Below are positions 19,311-28,835 of a stretch of 29,040 nt of DNA, in pieces. The first letter of the stretch is position 1, and each line of letters starts with the position of its first letter. The stretch spans positions 1 through 29,040 of the forward strand of contig JAUCBJ010006220.1 in NCBI GenBank assembly GCA_032718475.1, given 5' to 3'. Source of the DNA: Nemertoderma westbladi (lineage: Eukaryota; Xenacoelomorpha; Nemertodermatida; Nemertodermatidae). The notes under the pieces are model-generated. The model made no database searches and was not told the DNA's origin. It saw only the letters and a list, made by a program, of their open reading frames with translations. The position numbers were made by a program, and so were the translations under genes.

Positions 19311-20010
19311 TGTACTGTGCGTTGGCCGCGTTCTATCGATATTATAGTGTATATTGTACTGTGTTTCATTAAGCATATAAAACTACTTATAATGATCTAA
19401 TGCAAATAAGTCATACTGTCATACACTCAAAGTAGTTGCAATCAGTGACTCACCAACAAACTGTGAAAGCAAGGCAAAATACGTCGGATTTTAAAAGTTT
19501 TTTACGTAGTTACTAATATACAAATAGCAACCTAACAGTGAAATATTTCCACAAAATATTCGAGAACACAAAATCATTTTAACATTGAATAAGGCAGCAT
19601 CAGGAGTTGAAGAGTACAATAATTTGAATCGCAGTAACTATGGAAGCAATATAGTAAAATACTACAGTTAAATTTATTTTGTAACACTATAGCGCTCTAT
19701 ATTTTATTAACGAATTAAGCAACAAAAAAGTATCAATTTAAGAATACAATTACGTATTACATGGGGACAAAGACGTAGAACATTTTTTCTTCAATATTCT
19801 CTCGACCCTTTATTAACCTCGCTGGCGCTCGGTAAATAAAATGCCTTGAGAATAATGAAAAAAAATTATACTTTTTTTCCCATGTAATAAATAATTATTT
19901 TGTAGCACCAATTCACAAGAGAAGTTATTTTGCGTTCGCGGATCTGAGCTATGATGGCCCGCTTTATTGACTTCTTTCGACCCCGTAGAGTAGCCTCGGC
20001 GACAAACTCA
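19311..20010. other. Intergenic, no gene recognised
   Basis: AT-rich sequence with no coding block. It contains the small foldback listed at 19756-19888. Confidence 0.4.
19756..19888. mobile_element. Small foldback element (ATTACATGGG ... CCCATGTAAT)
   Basis: The ends ATTACATGGGGA and TCCCATGTAAT are inverted copies. Inner parts also pair imperfectly (ATTTTTTC...ATATTCTC with GAGAATAATGAAAAAA). The centre is GC-rich (ACCTCGCTGGCGCTCGGTAA). It may be a tiny MITE; no clear target duplication was fixed. Confidence 0.45.
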
Positions 20011-20767
20011 ACAATAATTTCTAATTATGCTCCTAGGTCACTCCTACCAAATTTCAGATGGAATCTGATGGTTGGTTCTACAATTACACAGCTACAGTAC
20101 CTCTACGATTCTGTCACAGAACTTTAAAGGAACTTTAAAATCTGTCTGAATTTAGAATTTCTAAATAAGCAATGCTTGTAGGTGTAGGTCACTCTTACCA
20201 AATTTCAAGAAGATATATCAACCATACATAAAATATGTTCAAACAAAAATAATGCATTATTAAAACTTTTATTATTTTAGTTTGGTTAACTGTGGTAATT
20301 ACATTGCAAGTCTTACAATTCATGTTACTATTCATGTCATTTTTTGAGAAAGTTTGACTGGCCCATTTGTTTCAAAATTGATTTATTAAATTAAATGAAC
20401 GGGAAAAGCCACCTTTACTATCATAAAGACTGAGATGATTTACATTAGGGCCACAAATATACATCTTTAACAGTGGCCTTTTGCATCCAAATTGATCTTA
20501 CCAATAAACTGAGCTGAAAAAGGGCCAGAATGAAATACAATGAGCTTAACAGCATTAGGGCCATACTGTAGCGCCATGGAGATATTTATGGATAAGGCTC
20601 TTTAGAGCTAGAACATAGTAACGAATAACGAACATAAGAACTATAAAAGTCCGTCTAGGCATAGAATTTCTAATTATGCAATTCTCCTTGTTCACTCCTA
20701 CCAAATTTCAGATGAATCTGATGGTTGGTTCTATAATTACACAGCTACTTCTACGTTTCTGTCAATT

Positions 20768-20783
20768 CGCCCCCATAGCGGCA
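20768..20783 (-). promoter_or_regulatory. CTCF-core-like motif in 660-bp copy 2
   Basis: The reverse strand reads TGCCGCTATGGGGGCG, one base off the CTAG core seen in copy 3. Confidence 0.3.
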
Positions 20784-21433
20784 GACAGGTGAACTTTAAA
20801 GTCTGTCTGTGTGTAGAATTTCTACTTAAGCAACGGCGATAACCGCCCGTTGATGACATGGGAACTTGAAAGTCTAACCGTACAGGACATAAAATATGTA
20901 CAAACAAAAATAATGTTTATTAAAATCTACATTATTTTAGTTTTAGGTTAACTGAGGTAAATATTACATTGCAAGTCTTACAAATCATGTTACTATTCAT
21001 GTCATTTTTTTTGAGAAAGTTTGACTGGCCCATTTGATTCAAAATTGATTTATTAAATTAAATGAACGGGAAAAGGGCCACCTTTACTATCATAAAGAAT
21101 GAGATGATTTACATTAGGGCCACAAATATACATCTTTTACAGTGGTCTTTTGCATCCAAATTGATCTTACCAATAAACTGAGCTGAAAAGGGGCCAGAAT
21201 GAAATACAATGAGCTTAACAGCATCAGGACCATACTGTAGCGCCATGGAGATATTTATGGACAAGGCTCTTTAGAGCTAGAACATAGTACTGTAACGAAC
21301 ATAAGAACTATAAAAGTCCGTCTAGGCATAGAATTTATAATTATGCAATGCTCCTTGTTCACTCCTACCAAATTTCAGATGGAATCTGATGGTTGGCTCT
21401 ATAATTACACAGCTACTTCTACGATTCTGTCAA

Positions 21434-21450
21434 TTCGCCCCCTAGCGGCA
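21434..21450 (-). promoter_or_regulatory. CTCF-core-like motif in 660-bp copy 3
   Basis: The reverse strand reads TGCCGCTAGGGGGCGAA, a close match to the CTCF core. The matching position in copy 1 (about 20118) has lost it by deletion. Confidence 0.4.
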
Positions 21451-21890
21451 GACAGGGGAACTTTAAAGTCTGTCTGAATTTATAATTTCTAAATAAGCAA
21501 TGCTTGTAGGTGTAGGTCACTCTTACCAAATTTCAAGAAGATATATCAACCATACATAAAATATGTTCAAACAAAAATAATGCTTATTATTTTTACTTTT
21601 ATTATTTTAGTTTGGTTAACTGTGGTCATTACATTGCAAGTCTTACAGTTCATGTTACTATTCATGTCATTTTTTGAGAAAGTTTGACTGGCCCATTTGT
21701 TTCAAAATTGATTTATTAAATTAAATGAACGGGAAAAGGGCCACCTTTACTATCATAAAGAATGAGATGATTTACATTAGGGCCACAAATATACATCATT
21801 TACAGTGGCCCATTTGCATCCAAATTGATCTTACAAATAAACTGAGCTGATAAAGAGCCAAAATGAAATACAATGAGTTTAATAATTATA

Positions 21891-22162
21891 AGAATGAAGA
21901 GAAATAAGATAGGGCCATTGAGGTATATAGGTACACTATACCTATATATATAGATATACAAGTTGGCCCTTTCGCTCGTTTTTTCATCTTTATGTATGTA
22001 TATTAAAATGGTATATGTAGGAACATATATACACAAGATATGTAGATATATTAATGGCCCTTTTTACTTCCAATCTGTGTTATATAGGTACATAATACCC
22101 TTCATTTCAAAGATACATATCTATGGCCCTTTAGGCCGAACGTACATATATATATATATAAG
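21891..22162. repeat. GGCCC-spaced AT-rich tract ending in (TA)n
   Basis: AGGGCCATT, TTGGCCCTTT, ATGGCCCTTT and ATGGCCCTTT recur at 50-90-base spacing inside sequence made largely of ATATA and TACATA. It ends in (AT)n at about 22145-22160. The short GGCCC words continue those of the 660-bp array, so it may be a highly diverged extension of it. Confidence 0.5.
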
Positions 22163-22240
22163 CAATGTGGGGCGAGCCACGAAGTTGGCGGAGCCTTAGC
22201 GAATTGACACTGTTAGGGGGTGGGTCAATTTATGCAAATA

Positions 22241-22326
22241 GTTGTCGTCGTCGTCGTTGTCGTCGTCGTCGTTGTCGTCGTCGTCGTCGTCGTCGTTGTC
22301 GTCGTCGTCGTCGTCGTCGTCGTTAC
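22241..22326. repeat. (GTC)n microsatellite with GTT interruptions
   Basis: About 85 bases of GTC repeats broken by single GTT triplets form the left edge of the 315-bp array. The same seed, CGTTGTCGTCGTT, occurs at each later unit junction (about 22627 and 22942). Confidence 0.95.
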
Positions 22327-23362
22327 GATTTTGACATGCTAATAACTTTGTCGGATTTAAAGCTGCCAAGTTGAAAATTTGTAGGTATCAATATGAGCAA
22401 AAGTTGAGATTTTTGAGAGACTTTCAGACACCATCAGTGCAATGGTCTCCCGCTAGAGGGCCACATGTCTAAACATTAAATGCCCTCCCATTTCTTTGCT
22501 TTTAATCCGTTTAAGCTGAAACTTGGCAGATATGTATTAGACCATTAGCTGTGACTTTCAAAGGAGGCGAATCCATCTGCAGTTCTCCAGTCTGCCGCTA
22601 GAGGGCCAAAGGTCTGAAAATGAAATCGTTGTCGTCGTTACGATTTTGACATGCTAATAACTTTGTCGGATTTAAAGCTGCCAAGTTGAAAATTTGTAGG
22701 TATCAATATGAGCTAAAGTTGAGATTTTTGAGAGACTTTCAGACACCATCAGTGCAATGGTCTCCCGCTAGAGGGCCACATGTCTAAACATTAAATGCCC
22801 TCCCATTTCTTTGCTTTTAATCCGTTTAAGCTGAAACTTGGCAGATATGTATTAGACCATTAGCTGTGACTTTCAAAGGAGGCGAATCCATCTGCAGTTC
22901 TCCAGTCTGCCGCTAGAGGGCCAAATGTCTGAAAGTGAAATCGTTGTCGTCGTTATGATATTGACATGCTTATAACTTTGTCGAATTTAAAGCTGCCAAG
23001 TTGAAAATTTGTTTTGTTGAAAATCAGTTCAACAGTCACCCGCTATAGGACTACTTTATGCCTGAAAGTGAATAGATTCTCCCGTCTCATTGATTTTAAT
23101 CAGTTTAAGCTGAATCTTGCCATATATTCTGGACCACATGCTGCGTCTTTGTGGGGGGGGGGAGATTTAATCGGTCTGCCGCTATACGACGAAATTTCTG
23201 AAAGTGAGATTCGTCTCTCATTTCGTTATCCGTTATTCAAGATGAAACTTGGCCGATGTACGTATGTACTATTCATCCATAGGCTGTGTCTTTGTGGGGC
23301 TGGAGACCCTAATCCATCTTCAGTTCTCACTATACCGCTAGAGTCAGAAATGTCTGAATAGA
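22321..23362. repeat. 315-bp tandem repeat, a dimer of ~150-bp units, three copies
   Basis: CGTTA(C/T)GAT(T/A)TTGACATGCT occurs at 22321, 22636 and 22951, exactly 315 bases apart. Units 1 and 2 are nearly identical; unit 3 is diverged and continues as decayed monomers to about 23362. Within the array, CCGCTA-type blocks recur at 22450, 22595, 22765, 22910, 23040, 23179 and 23335, with spacings of 145, 170, 145, 130, 139 and 156. This indicates an older ~150-base monomer that became a 315-base dimer. An open forward frame at 23014-23361 lies in the decayed part and has no recognisable domain. Confidence 0.92.
22450..22462 (+). promoter_or_regulatory. CTCF-core-like motif CCGCTAGAGGGCC (first of four intact)
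   Basis: Identical 13-mers occur at 22450, 22595, 22765 and 22910, all on the forward strand. Decayed forms follow at 23040, 23179 and 23335. The match covers CC-x-C-T-A-G-A-G-G-G-C of the CTCF core. The 22595 and 22910 copies share the flank GTCTG with the reverse-strand motif at 21434. Confidence 0.35.
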
Positions 23363-23365
23363 AAT

Positions 23366-23930
23366 GAAAGAGGTAAAAAGTGATTAGGCGAAATCTGCTT
23401 AAAATTTGCTAACACAGTAATACTTTCGAATTAGTACTTAAATTAAATTTAAGTCACGTGCTGCGCGAAGACCCCACTTCGTGTAGATATATATGTACTA
23501 GACTTCAAAAATAAATTTAAACTTTTATAACTAAGAATTAAGCAATAGACTATACCATAACCACGGATATGCAAAAGTAACTGAGTTTGTGCATATGTAT
23601 GTGTGTGTTTATTATGTAATGTATTGTACATATGCGAAATACAAGTTCAATTGGTTGTTGACATTAACAATTGACATAATTGTCATAGTTATATCAGTAA
23701 ATAGTAGTATATAGTGCGTATATAGTTATATATCTTTCAGTAGAACGGTTAAGAAATATATATATACTATTTCAGACTATTTCAAAGATATATATAGGTA
23801 ACTATTTGATACTGTATAATCAAAACGAATTGAAGTAAAAATCTCAGAAATATACGGTTCCACAATATATATGTACCGGTATAATTTAAGTAAAATACGT
23901 GATGGATAAAAGGTTCTGAAAAATTGCTGA
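23366..23930. other. AT-rich intergenic, no gene recognised
   Basis: Many ATATA and TATAT words with stops in all frames. No element ends were identified. Confidence 0.4.
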
Positions 23931-23932
23931 AA

Positions 23933-24467
23933 TCAGGTTGCTTCCTCCAAAAGACACATCTTTCTAATTGGTCTCTTGTAGACACCAACAGGAGTTTTGT
24001 CTTTGGCGGATCGAACCAATCCAGATTTATCTGGGAACATCTTTATGATTCTACCTCACTGCACCCCATGAGTTTCGAGGTAGAATATCTTCATGAAGAA
24101 GGGCAACGTCATCGACCTGGAGATTTCCACGTTTTCGATGCCACTTGTGATGAGTCTGGATCGTGCTGACATACTCCCTGATCCACTTATTCCAGAAGTG
24201 GTTTGATATAAGTTGCGCCTGTCTCCAGGTCCGGCGAGAGTAGGTGTCACTGTCGTTAAATGGTCCAGGAGAGTAATTATAGGTAGGATGTTGGATAAGT
24301 AATTGGCTAAAGAAGCATGATCTTACCGTTGTAGTTTCAAATTTATTCCCGTTTTTTTTATAACTCTTTATAAATGGGTTAAAATTAAAACTAAGATACT
24401 GCTTTGATAAGTATGCAATCGGCCTATTGCACTTGGTGAGACTGAGAAAGTTTTGTAACGCCCTCAA
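23933..24467 (-). pseudogene. BEL/Pao retrotransposon C-terminal fragment (after integrase)
   Basis: The reverse strand encodes the segment that follows the integrase core in BEL/Pao LTR-retrotransposon polyproteins (DUF5641-type). It contains RRTWRQAQLISNHFWNKWIR, then HHKWHRKRGNLQVDDVALL and ILPRNSWGAVR. After a one-base shift near 24050 it continues with IIKMFPDKSGLVRS, YKRPIRK and a stop at 23933-23935. Family members keep WR..Q...FW.RW..EYL, NL..GD.VL, PR..W and a final RP..KL.LL in the same order. No protease, RT, RNase H, integrase core or LTR was found nearby, so this is an isolated piece. Reverse-strand sequence upstream (to about 24640) has another short open stretch of unknown origin. 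Confidence 0.78.
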
Positions 24468-24878
24468 GACAGTTTATGTAGCCATATTGGTAATTTTATT
24501 TCGATTAACTTGAATGAAACTTTCGTCTTCTAAAACTTTTTGAGATGTGCGAGCAAACACATTGTCATCTTCACTTTCAAACACAGAAACATCATTAATG
24601 ATCTCTCCCCAATCTACATTGTTAACCAGGTATTACGTGGCCTGCCTCCGCCCCCCTTAATTGAAAGCACACATAAAAAGCAAACAAAAACTACAAATAT
24701 GTAAATTTCGTGTTTTTTTACGTCAGTGTTTGTAACACTGGATATCATAAAAACTAACTACCATTTATAAATTTCGATCAGTAAATAAAACGTAGGTTAT
24801 TAACATACATTTTATTAAACATTTATTTTAAAAAACGTCAAGAGAAACATTCAAGAAAGAGTAGATTTAATTTTTCAG

Positions 24879-25258
24879 TAAAGGCCTCTGTTTACACGTG
24901 GCAACTTTTAGATCAACTTTCTCGGCAACTTGTAGAGAAACCCAGGTTGCCGATCAAGTTGCTCCGTGTAAACACGTAAAAAAGTTGCTGTAAAAGTTGC
25001 TCAACTTTTACGGCAACTTGAAGGAATTTGCGTTGGCGAATTAAAGCGGGATAATCAAATTAAATTATCAAAAACTAGCTAGTAGATAAAATCACCCACT
25101 ATTTTACAGTCAAACTAGCCAAGTTGCTCAAAAAGTTGCCGGCCAAGTTGCTGGTAAAATTGTCACGTGTAAACAGCGATTAAATTAAGTTGCTCCAAAA
25201 AAGTTGCTAGTTGCCGAGAAAGTTGCTATAAAAGTTGCCACGTGTAAAAAGGCCTTTA
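24879..25258. mobile_element. 380-bp non-autonomous DNA transposon with AAGTTGC-rich inverted repeats
   Basis: The ends are inverted copies: the left begins TAAAGGCCTCTGTTTACACG, and the right, reversed, reads TTAAAGGCCTTTTTACACGT. Both continue TGGCAACTTTT.GA/AG.CAACTTTCTCGGCAACT. Inner GTTTACACG copies (about 24977 reversed, and 25170) repeat the end motif. About twenty copies of AAGTTGC or its complement, in both orientations, fill the two halves. Between them lies a unique AT-rich core (about 25045-25115). Target duplication is TA or TTA, not certain. No coding capacity. Confidence 0.8.
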
Positions 25259-25484
25259 AGGCGGGATCTTATTAAGCTGCACTGCACTCCACAGTATAAT
25301 ATTTTGCAATTTTCGCATTTTCGAAATATCTAGAATATATTATATCATGGTTACCGTACTAAGTCAATGGTTATTAATCATGGTTATTAGGTATGAATTG
25401 TAAGAAGCGGGAAACAACTGGTTAAAATTATTTCTCTAATTTGTTGTTTACCCTAGGGATGGTGTTTCAACTTTGCATTTATTT

Positions 25485-25965
25485 CTATGAAAAAATAACT
25501 TGTTCTAGAAAAGTATGATTTTGCCGAAAAATATTGCAATTAGCAAACTGCTTAATCAAGTGATTGTTAGATCCTCTAGGGGGCAGGTGACAAAGTACTG
25601 TATTAAAAGTATCTCCGGGTCTGTCGTGTTGAGTACTTTTTCGGGCATATTTGTTAGAGGATCTGTGTTTGTTCAGGGGTTTGTGTAGATAGGGGTATGT
25701 GGCTCTTTTCATCTTATGTACCATTGGTTTGTATGAGATTTACATGAAATGAAATATATGACGTTATAGGCTTTGCAATCGAATGTACCTGTGATGTGGT
25801 CACCACACGGGGAAGGAGTTTGGTTGTCAATGAGTTTGCAGCATTAGGATAGGCATTTGGGTCTGCCGCATGGTTGGTTGCCGGGGGCGAGGTGGGTGTC
25901 TGATTTCGGTATGTGCATCTGGCTTATGTTGGGTAGATTTCGTAGCGTAGGACGGGTTTTAAACA
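25485..25965 (-). pseudogene. Penelope-like element 3' fragment (RT end plus GIY-YIG endonuclease)
   Basis: Reverse-strand fragments match the linker and GIY-YIG endonuclease region of Penelope-like retroelements. In order: a LRNLPNISQMHIPKSD segment (about 25950 down); NQPCGRPKC with a following CC pair (zinc-like linker); ITGTFDCKAYNVIYFISCKSH, where IYFISC stands at the GIY position; then, in a second frame, YLHKPLNKHRSSNKYARKS and HDRPGDTF. Typical members have C-x-R-x-x-C-x-x-C, then NVVYLI.C..C...Y.GET..L..R...H. A stop interrupts the linker and the frame shifts near 25735. No RT palm motifs were found upstream, so the copy is a 5'-truncated remnant. Confidence 0.65.
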
Positions 25966-26108
25966 GATAAGACTATCATTTAGTGTCGTCTTTACTCCCT
26001 AAAAAACATAAAAAATATGTGCGATATTTCATTCATTCCCATTCTATTCATTAACATTCAAATTTGCCGCGAACACTAATAATTCAATCCATTCTTCACT
26101 CCATCACC

Positions 26109-26140
26109 TATAAATGCCGGACGTACTGCTATTTCAGTCA
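26109..26140 (+). promoter_or_regulatory. TATA box plus initiator (TATAAAT ... TCAGTCA)
   Basis: TATAAAT at 26109-26115 is followed by TCAGTCA at 26134-26140, with the presumed +1 A at 26136, 27 bases from the TATA start. AATAAATAAA follows at about 26295. The TATA, initiator and AATAAA order over 190 bases is what a U3-R junction of a solo LTR would show. It could also be an upstream promoter for the oxidase gene about 1.07 kb away. No LTR ends were confirmed. Confidence 0.4.
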
Positions 26141-26309
26141 TTCATTCTGATTAATAGAATCATCTGAACATCAGCCTTTCTGTTCTGTGTCCACCAGCTA
26201 CTGACTGCATCTGTCAGTAGCTACATTCTTATTTTCCTTCCCACAGTCTCTAGACATCCGTCTATGCGGCAGCGCAGTACCGTATTATACAAAATAAATA
26301 AACATAAGG

Positions 26310-27201
26310 TTTTATAATAAGAATGTTTATTGTAAAGAATATTTATTTTATTTTAATTTATTTTATTATTTATTTTTAAAATTTGCCTGCTCAGGCAGGT
26401 GTTGAGACCAGTACGTTCGGTCGAATATGGGCTGACGGGCGTTATTATTACAGCTGCCAAATGAAGGTTTTACCCGCGAAACCTCGTAATAATGTGTAAG
26501 CGATCCAAATCTCTTTTCAACTGTTTAGCCGGGACAGAGTGACGAATATTCTATAATGTTCCATGTTTATATAACATACAACAACCACCATACTTACATA
26601 TTTGTCAACACTTACACCTGGACTGTCCCCCTATGCAAAACCAAACCACTGAGTAAAACAACTATGGATAACGGACAAAGGAAAAATACAACGAAAAATA
26701 CCACTAAATGGTAACTGTTTCATATATAATTTTTCAATTGTACCAACGGGATTTTACAAGATTACCTCCTACTCATACTAGAGATTATATGCCATGACGT
26801 AAATAGCTATAATGACTTTATCAATCGCATTGAACCTGATTTGAGCACAAAGTTCAGGGATTACTGCCGTTACATCGATACGATCCCCCTTATAATTATG
26901 TAATTTACATTGTCTTTGTTAATTAGAATATTAAATCGGTAGTATTCATATAATTGTCAATCTATTTCGCAAATTTGGTTAAGAGTCGAGATTTTAAATT
27001 GAAATTACATATTAAAATCGAAGTAGATTGAAGTAGATTAATTTAAAAGTACATATTAAATTGAAAAGACTCGCATGGTAAAATGCAGGTGATTTTAATC
27101 AAATAAAGTGCCAGATTACATTATTGTCTAACATTATTTAAAATGATACTGTATATTCATGTTAATTCAATTTTTTCGTCTTGTGCTATGAAAAACTAAA
27201 A
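26310..27201. other. Upstream region of the oxidase gene, nothing else recognised
   Basis: AT-rich sequence. A small hairpin GCCTGCTCAGGCAGG lies at about 26384-26398. No coding block or proximal TATA box was clearly identified. Confidence 0.4.
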
Positions 27202-28831
27202 ATGTCAGAGGAAGAATATGTATGTTGCTGTGTGGTTGATGTAGTGGTCATTGGCGCTGGAATTTCTGGCTTATCAGCCGCTCGACGTCTCAAACGGCGG
27301 AAATCAAACATTAAGGTGGTTGTTCTAGAGGCATCCGATCAGGTTGGAGGCAGAACTCAGACAACTGCAGTTAAAGGACTTACTGGGATAGATGACACTT
27401 TTGACTTGGGTGCACAGTGGGTCTGTGATAACCAGACCGAAATTATGGACCTCATGACTGAGTTTGGAATAGAGTACTACCCTCAGAATATCACAGGAAA
27501 AAAGATCCTACAGGTGGGTGATGAGAAGATCAGGGAATATAATTCTGAGATCCCACCACTCAACTCATTGCTCGGCCCTATCTTCCTGCAACTCCTTATC
27601 AACAAACTCGAGGCAATAGTAAAGGAAGTTGACATTCGTGACCCATATGCTCACGGCCCATGATTTGGACGCAATGACAATGGCAACATTTATCAGGCAG
27701 AACTGCGGCTACACAGGGATAGAAAACATTTATGACATGTTTGATGCAGCGATTAAGGCCTGTCTTGGATGTAGTGCTTCCCAGATATCTGCGCTCTTCT
27801 TTTTCGCATATGCAAATGCAGCTGGTGGAATGATGAAGCTCTTTCTGGTAGAGAATGGGTGCGCTCAGCAGTACCGGGTCAAAGGTGGGACACAACAAAT
27901 ATCAGCAAGGCTCTATGTAGAGGTTGGAGGTAGAGACTGCATCAAACTAAATTCGCCTGTTCAAGGCATATATCAACAGGAGGGTAATAGTGATATTATT
28001 GTCACATGCAAGGATGGGAACAAATACACTGCCAAGAGAGTCATATGTGCTATGCCACCTAATCAAACAGCTCAGATAAAATTCTCCCCACCCATGCCAA
28101 TCAACCGACAGACCCTCTTTAAGAGCTTAGTCCTTGGAAATTTGACAAAGGTTTATGTATTATATGAAGAAGCCTTCTGGCTTAAGAATGGCTATTCTGG
28201 TGAGTGCTTGAGTACAGGAGGTGTGAGTAACGAAAATGGGTGCGAGAGAGGACCTCTGATATCTTCATTTGATGCGACAACCTACAAGGGTACACCAGCC
28301 ATTCTCGGCTTTCTTGCAGGAAAGAATGCGGACCAATGGCTTTCAAAATCATCAAACATTCGCAAAGCTGCTGTGATTAAACAACTTGTTGAATATTTTG
28401 GTCCACAGGCAGAAAATCCTTCAAACTTCATAGAAAAATCCTGGAACAATGAAAAGTATGTGAGAGGAGCACCCACCACATTTTGCACTCCAGGAGGTAT
28501 GTCCAACTTTCATCTCCTCCGTCAGCCTTATGGTAAGATCCACTTTGGAGGGACGGAGGTGGCGACTAAATGGTGTGGGTACATGTCGGGAGCAGTACAG
28601 GCCGGTAATAAGGCTGCTGTTGACGTGCTACACCATTTGGATGCAACTGCACTTACGAAAGAAGACCATGACCTGTTGGCCGAATTTCGGCCAAATACCA
28701 AACAGGATTACCGTCACATAAAAAGGGAAATGTTAAATGGTCGCGAACAATGGTACACCACAGTCGGGATTGCTATCGCAGTTATTGCCTGCCTACTGGT
28801 TTATATAACTTATGGAATGATGTATTCCTAA
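27202..28831 (+). CDS. Monoamine-oxidase-like flavin amine oxidase, intronless, one frameshift
   Basis: The protein would oxidise amines with FAD and O2, releasing aldehyde, ammonia and H2O2, probably on the mitochondrial outer membrane. From ATG 27202 about 542 codons follow, close to MAO length (520-527). Visible: the FAD-binding GAGISG (residues 18-23) and VLEA..QVGGRT, GAQW (about 76), VKGGTQQIS, LTKVYVLYEEAFW (with the lysine that in MAO contacts the flavin N5 through water), and the C-terminal FAD block GGTEVATKWCGYMSGAVQAG. A single C-terminal membrane segment (TVGIAIAVIACLLVYITYG) ends the chain, as in MAO-A/B. At the MAO covalent-FAD site (SGGCYTTY) it reads RGAPTTF, so flavin is probably non-covalent or activity differs. 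At about 27660-27662 one extra base shifts the frame and creates TGA. Without introns it could be a retrocopy; otherwise this is a sequence error. Confidence 0.85.
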
Positions 28832-28835
28832 TAAA
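28830..28835 (+). promoter_or_regulatory. AATAAA overlapping the oxidase stop codon
   Basis: TAATAAAC joins the TAA stop and an AATAAA, so cleavage could occur within 30 bases of the stop and leave a very short 3' UTR. A later, separate signal was not clearly seen before the window ends. Confidence 0.45.

Larger units (their letters stand above)
20016..21890. repeat. Tandem array of ~660-bp repeat, three copies
   Basis: ACTCCTACCAAATTTCAGATG occurs at 20040, 20694 and 21361, giving spacings of 654 and 667. Copies begin near 20016, 20664 and 21331 and share TTTGACTGGCCCATTTG, ATTAGGGCCACAAATATACATC and GTAGCGCCATGGAGATATT. Copy 3 is cut short near 21890. Inside each unit there is a second, related start (ACTCTTACCAAATTTCAAG), about 147 bases after the first in copies 1 and 3. 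Copy 2 has different sequence there (about 20826-20890), so the array is a mosaic. No reading frame of note. Confidence 0.9.

Noticed and set aside
22165-22374. Forward Arg-rich frame
   Set aside because: Pure translation of (CGT)n within the GTC microsatellite.
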